Assembly (NCBI RefSeq): GCF_000975155.1
Contig: NZ_BBRG01000002.1
Location: forward strand, 235,049-299,048
Direction of reading: 5' to 3'
DNA: 64,000 nt
Source of the DNA: Demequina globuliformis
GTDB taxonomy: Bacteria; Actinomycetota; Actinomycetes; Actinomycetales; Demequinaceae
Position numbers and translations under genes: made by a program. This document shows positions 62,860-64,000 of this stretch, piece by piece (the stretch's first letter is position 1; each line of letters begins with the position of its first letter). The notes beneath the pieces were generated by a model, which was given only the letters and a program-made list of their open reading frames with translations, was not told where the DNA came from and did no database searches.

Positions 62860-63501
62860 ATGGGGGCTACTCGAACTCGTATCTCACTGCTATCGGCAGC
62901 GGCCGCGTGCGCGGTTGCGGCGCTCGTTGGTTGCACGGGCGGCGATGGGCCCGTTGAGGTGTCGCCTACGGCCGATGCCGGCTCACCTACCGCTACCGTC
63001 TCTCCAAGCGCATCGCCGTCCGTGACCGCGTCGCCTTCGCCTAGCAGCACGGCGCTGTCCGAGGAAGAAGTCGTTGCGCAGTTGCCCGCGGCGGCCCGCC
63101 CCGCTGACTTCGCGGCTGCGGTTGCATTCGCTGAGTTCTATCTAAACGAGTCACAGTCCATTGCTGGCTCAACCTCCCCGCTCTTCCACGCGTTGTCAGA
63201 TGAAGGATGCGTGTATTGCGCCAACTCGGCAGCTTGGTCAGCCGATGCAGCTGAACGCTCGTGGAGCGCGTCCGGAGGTGCGATAGCCCTCGGACGCGCT
63301 GAAGCGTCGGGCGGACTGCAGGCCGATGGTACGTGGCTCATCGAAGCTCCTGCCGCAATGGACGAGTTGAACTACACAGACGGCACTGGGGCAAAAGTGG
63401 AGAGTGTCCCGCCCGATGAGTTCCTTGCTCGAGTCGCGCTCACTCGCCACGGCGATCACTGGGTCGTCTTCGACATCGACATCGACGACATCGAAACATG
63501 A
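62860..63501 (+). CDS. Putative DUF6318-like lipoprotein
   Basis: 213 aa. Lipoprotein signal with lipobox LVGC near Cys25, a Ser/Thr/Pro linker (about 35-65), then VAFAEFYLNESQSIAGSTSPLFHALSDEGCVYCANSAAW with a C-x2-C pair typical of DUF6318-type actinobacterial lipoproteins. Anchored on the outer face of the membrane. The family fit is by memory and moderate. Its stop overlaps the start of the next gene (ATGA). Confidence 0.75.
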   Translation: MGATRTRISLLSAAAACAVAALVGCTGGDGPVEVSPTADAGSPTATVSPSASPSVTASPSPSSTALSEEEVVAQLPAAARPADFAAAVAFAEFYLNESQSIAGSTSPLFHALSDEGCVYCANSAAWSADAAERSWSASGGAIALGRAEASGGLQADGTWLIEAPAAMDELNYTDGTGAKVESVPPDEFLARVALTRHGDHWVVFDIDIDDIET

Positions 63502-64000
63502 GGATTGTCGTCCGGCTCGCGTTGTTCGCGATAGCTTTGCCTCTCCTATTTGCATCCCCCCAAGGCGCGCTGGCCCAAGAGTGCGGAAACGCGGGGGATC
63601 CGACGCCCGGTCCGCGCGCGCGTGCCTGCGAGAACAGAATTGAAGCGGTAGTGCAACGCTTGGCGGATGGCAACGGCACAGGCGAAGCGGAAGCGCCAAG
63701 TCGACCCGTGTCCACAGCGCTGCCTACGCGTTGGCAGCGTGCGCCGATGTGTATCGGCTGGGCAATGACCGGTGAAGACCCTCACGCACTCAGCGTGGAG
63801 TTCTACGGCGCGGTCCCCTCATGTGGAGGCCCCGAAGGCGAAGTCACCCCCACCATCCAATGCAATGAACACGAAGCAGTACAAGACCCACTATGGAGAT
63901 CAGCACCCATCAACGACACCGCCTACGGCCCCTGGATGCGCGTCAGCGACTACACCTGCACCCAAGACCCCATACACGCGGCAGCAATCAACGCATGGCG
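63498..64000 (+). CDS. Secreted hypothetical protein, C-terminus cut by window edge
   Basis: Open from ATG 63498 to the edge: at least 167 residues. A cleavable signal (RIVVRLALFAIALPLLFASPQGALA), then a cysteine-containing exported region (six Cys visible: ECGN, ACENR, MCIGW, SCGG, IQCNE, YTCTQ). Coupled to the lipoprotein gene. From about 63830 the codons become less GC-rich (ATA, AGA, CTA and many CAA/GAA), unlike the rest of the window. No family recognised. Confidence 0.7.
   Translation, partial: MRIVVRLALFAIALPLLFASPQGALAQECGNAGDPTPGPRARACENRIEAVVQRLADGNGTGEAEAPSRPVSTALPTRWQRAPMCIGWAMTGEDPHALSVEFYGAVPSCGGPEGEVTPTIQCNEHEAVQDPLWRSAPINDTAYGPWMRVSDYTCTQDPIHAAAINAW

Overview
The window is high-GC chromosomal DNA from an actinobacterium, most likely a member of the Micrococcales; I cannot name the genus. 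Grounds for this are the GC-rich codon use, frequent GTG starts, ATGA/GTGA start-stop overlaps, the pimA/patA/pgsA phosphatidylinositol-mannoside genes, DUF3000, DUF349, and a gene order (aroE, mltG, ruvX, alaS, rarA, aspS, hisS, relA, secF/secD, ruvBAC, yebC, pdxT/pdxS, pimA, patA, pgsA, HIT, thrS) that I recognise from Mycobacterium tuberculosis Rv2552c-Rv2614c. Nothing looks phage-derived or plasmid-derived, and there is no insertion sequence or CRISPR array.

Layout. 1-8042 (minus): a type IV pilus operon read right to left, pilB, pilT, pilC, pilA, then three prepilin-like genes, the last running off the left edge. One minor pilin is very large (615 aa) with four close cysteine pairs. 8330-9721: an HNH/DUF222 protein. 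9794-41478: a long, mostly minus-strand block of housekeeping genes covering shikimate synthesis, peptidoglycan strand termination, aminoacyl-tRNA synthetases (Ala, Asp, His, Thr), ribosomal S4, recombination and Holliday-junction processing (RarA, RuvX, RuvABC), stringent response (RelA), Sec translocation (SecDF), PLP synthase (PdxST) and PIM lipid synthesis. A cyclophilin, a DUF349 protein and an AbiEi-like protein sit on the plus strand at 21.3-24.2 kb.

41.7-48.4 kb is the accessory surface region: a sensor kinase/response regulator pair, a secreted hexapeptide-repeat protein (QSPVSP type), an APH-fold kinase and an LPXTG-anchored choice-of-anchor-A protein with a long S/T/P stalk. 48.4-51.5 kb holds seven tRNA genes (one Val-CAC, then two tandem Gly-GCC/Cys-GCA/Val-GAC clusters), plus pabB/pabC and a 49-aa protein. 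51.5-64 kb holds a TetR/Ohr divergent pair, a DUF1684 protein, the treY-treZ trehalose operon, zapE, gnd, DUF3000 with an RNase D-like exonuclease, a lipoprotein and a secreted protein cut by the right edge.

The most unusual signals I see: (i) two perfect-spaced 22-bp operator-like repeats overlapping an apparently leaderless promoter in front of a SatD-like/HTH gene (34137-34186), which suggests autoregulation; (ii) a 56-bp two-palindrome element present immediately after the stop codons of both hisS and the RNase D gene (19670-19725 and 62666-62721); (iii) a 12-bp palindrome inside a promoter-like sequence before pilT; (iv) a branched inverted-repeat structure between secF and relA; (v) the giant minor pilin and the low-complexity surface proteins.
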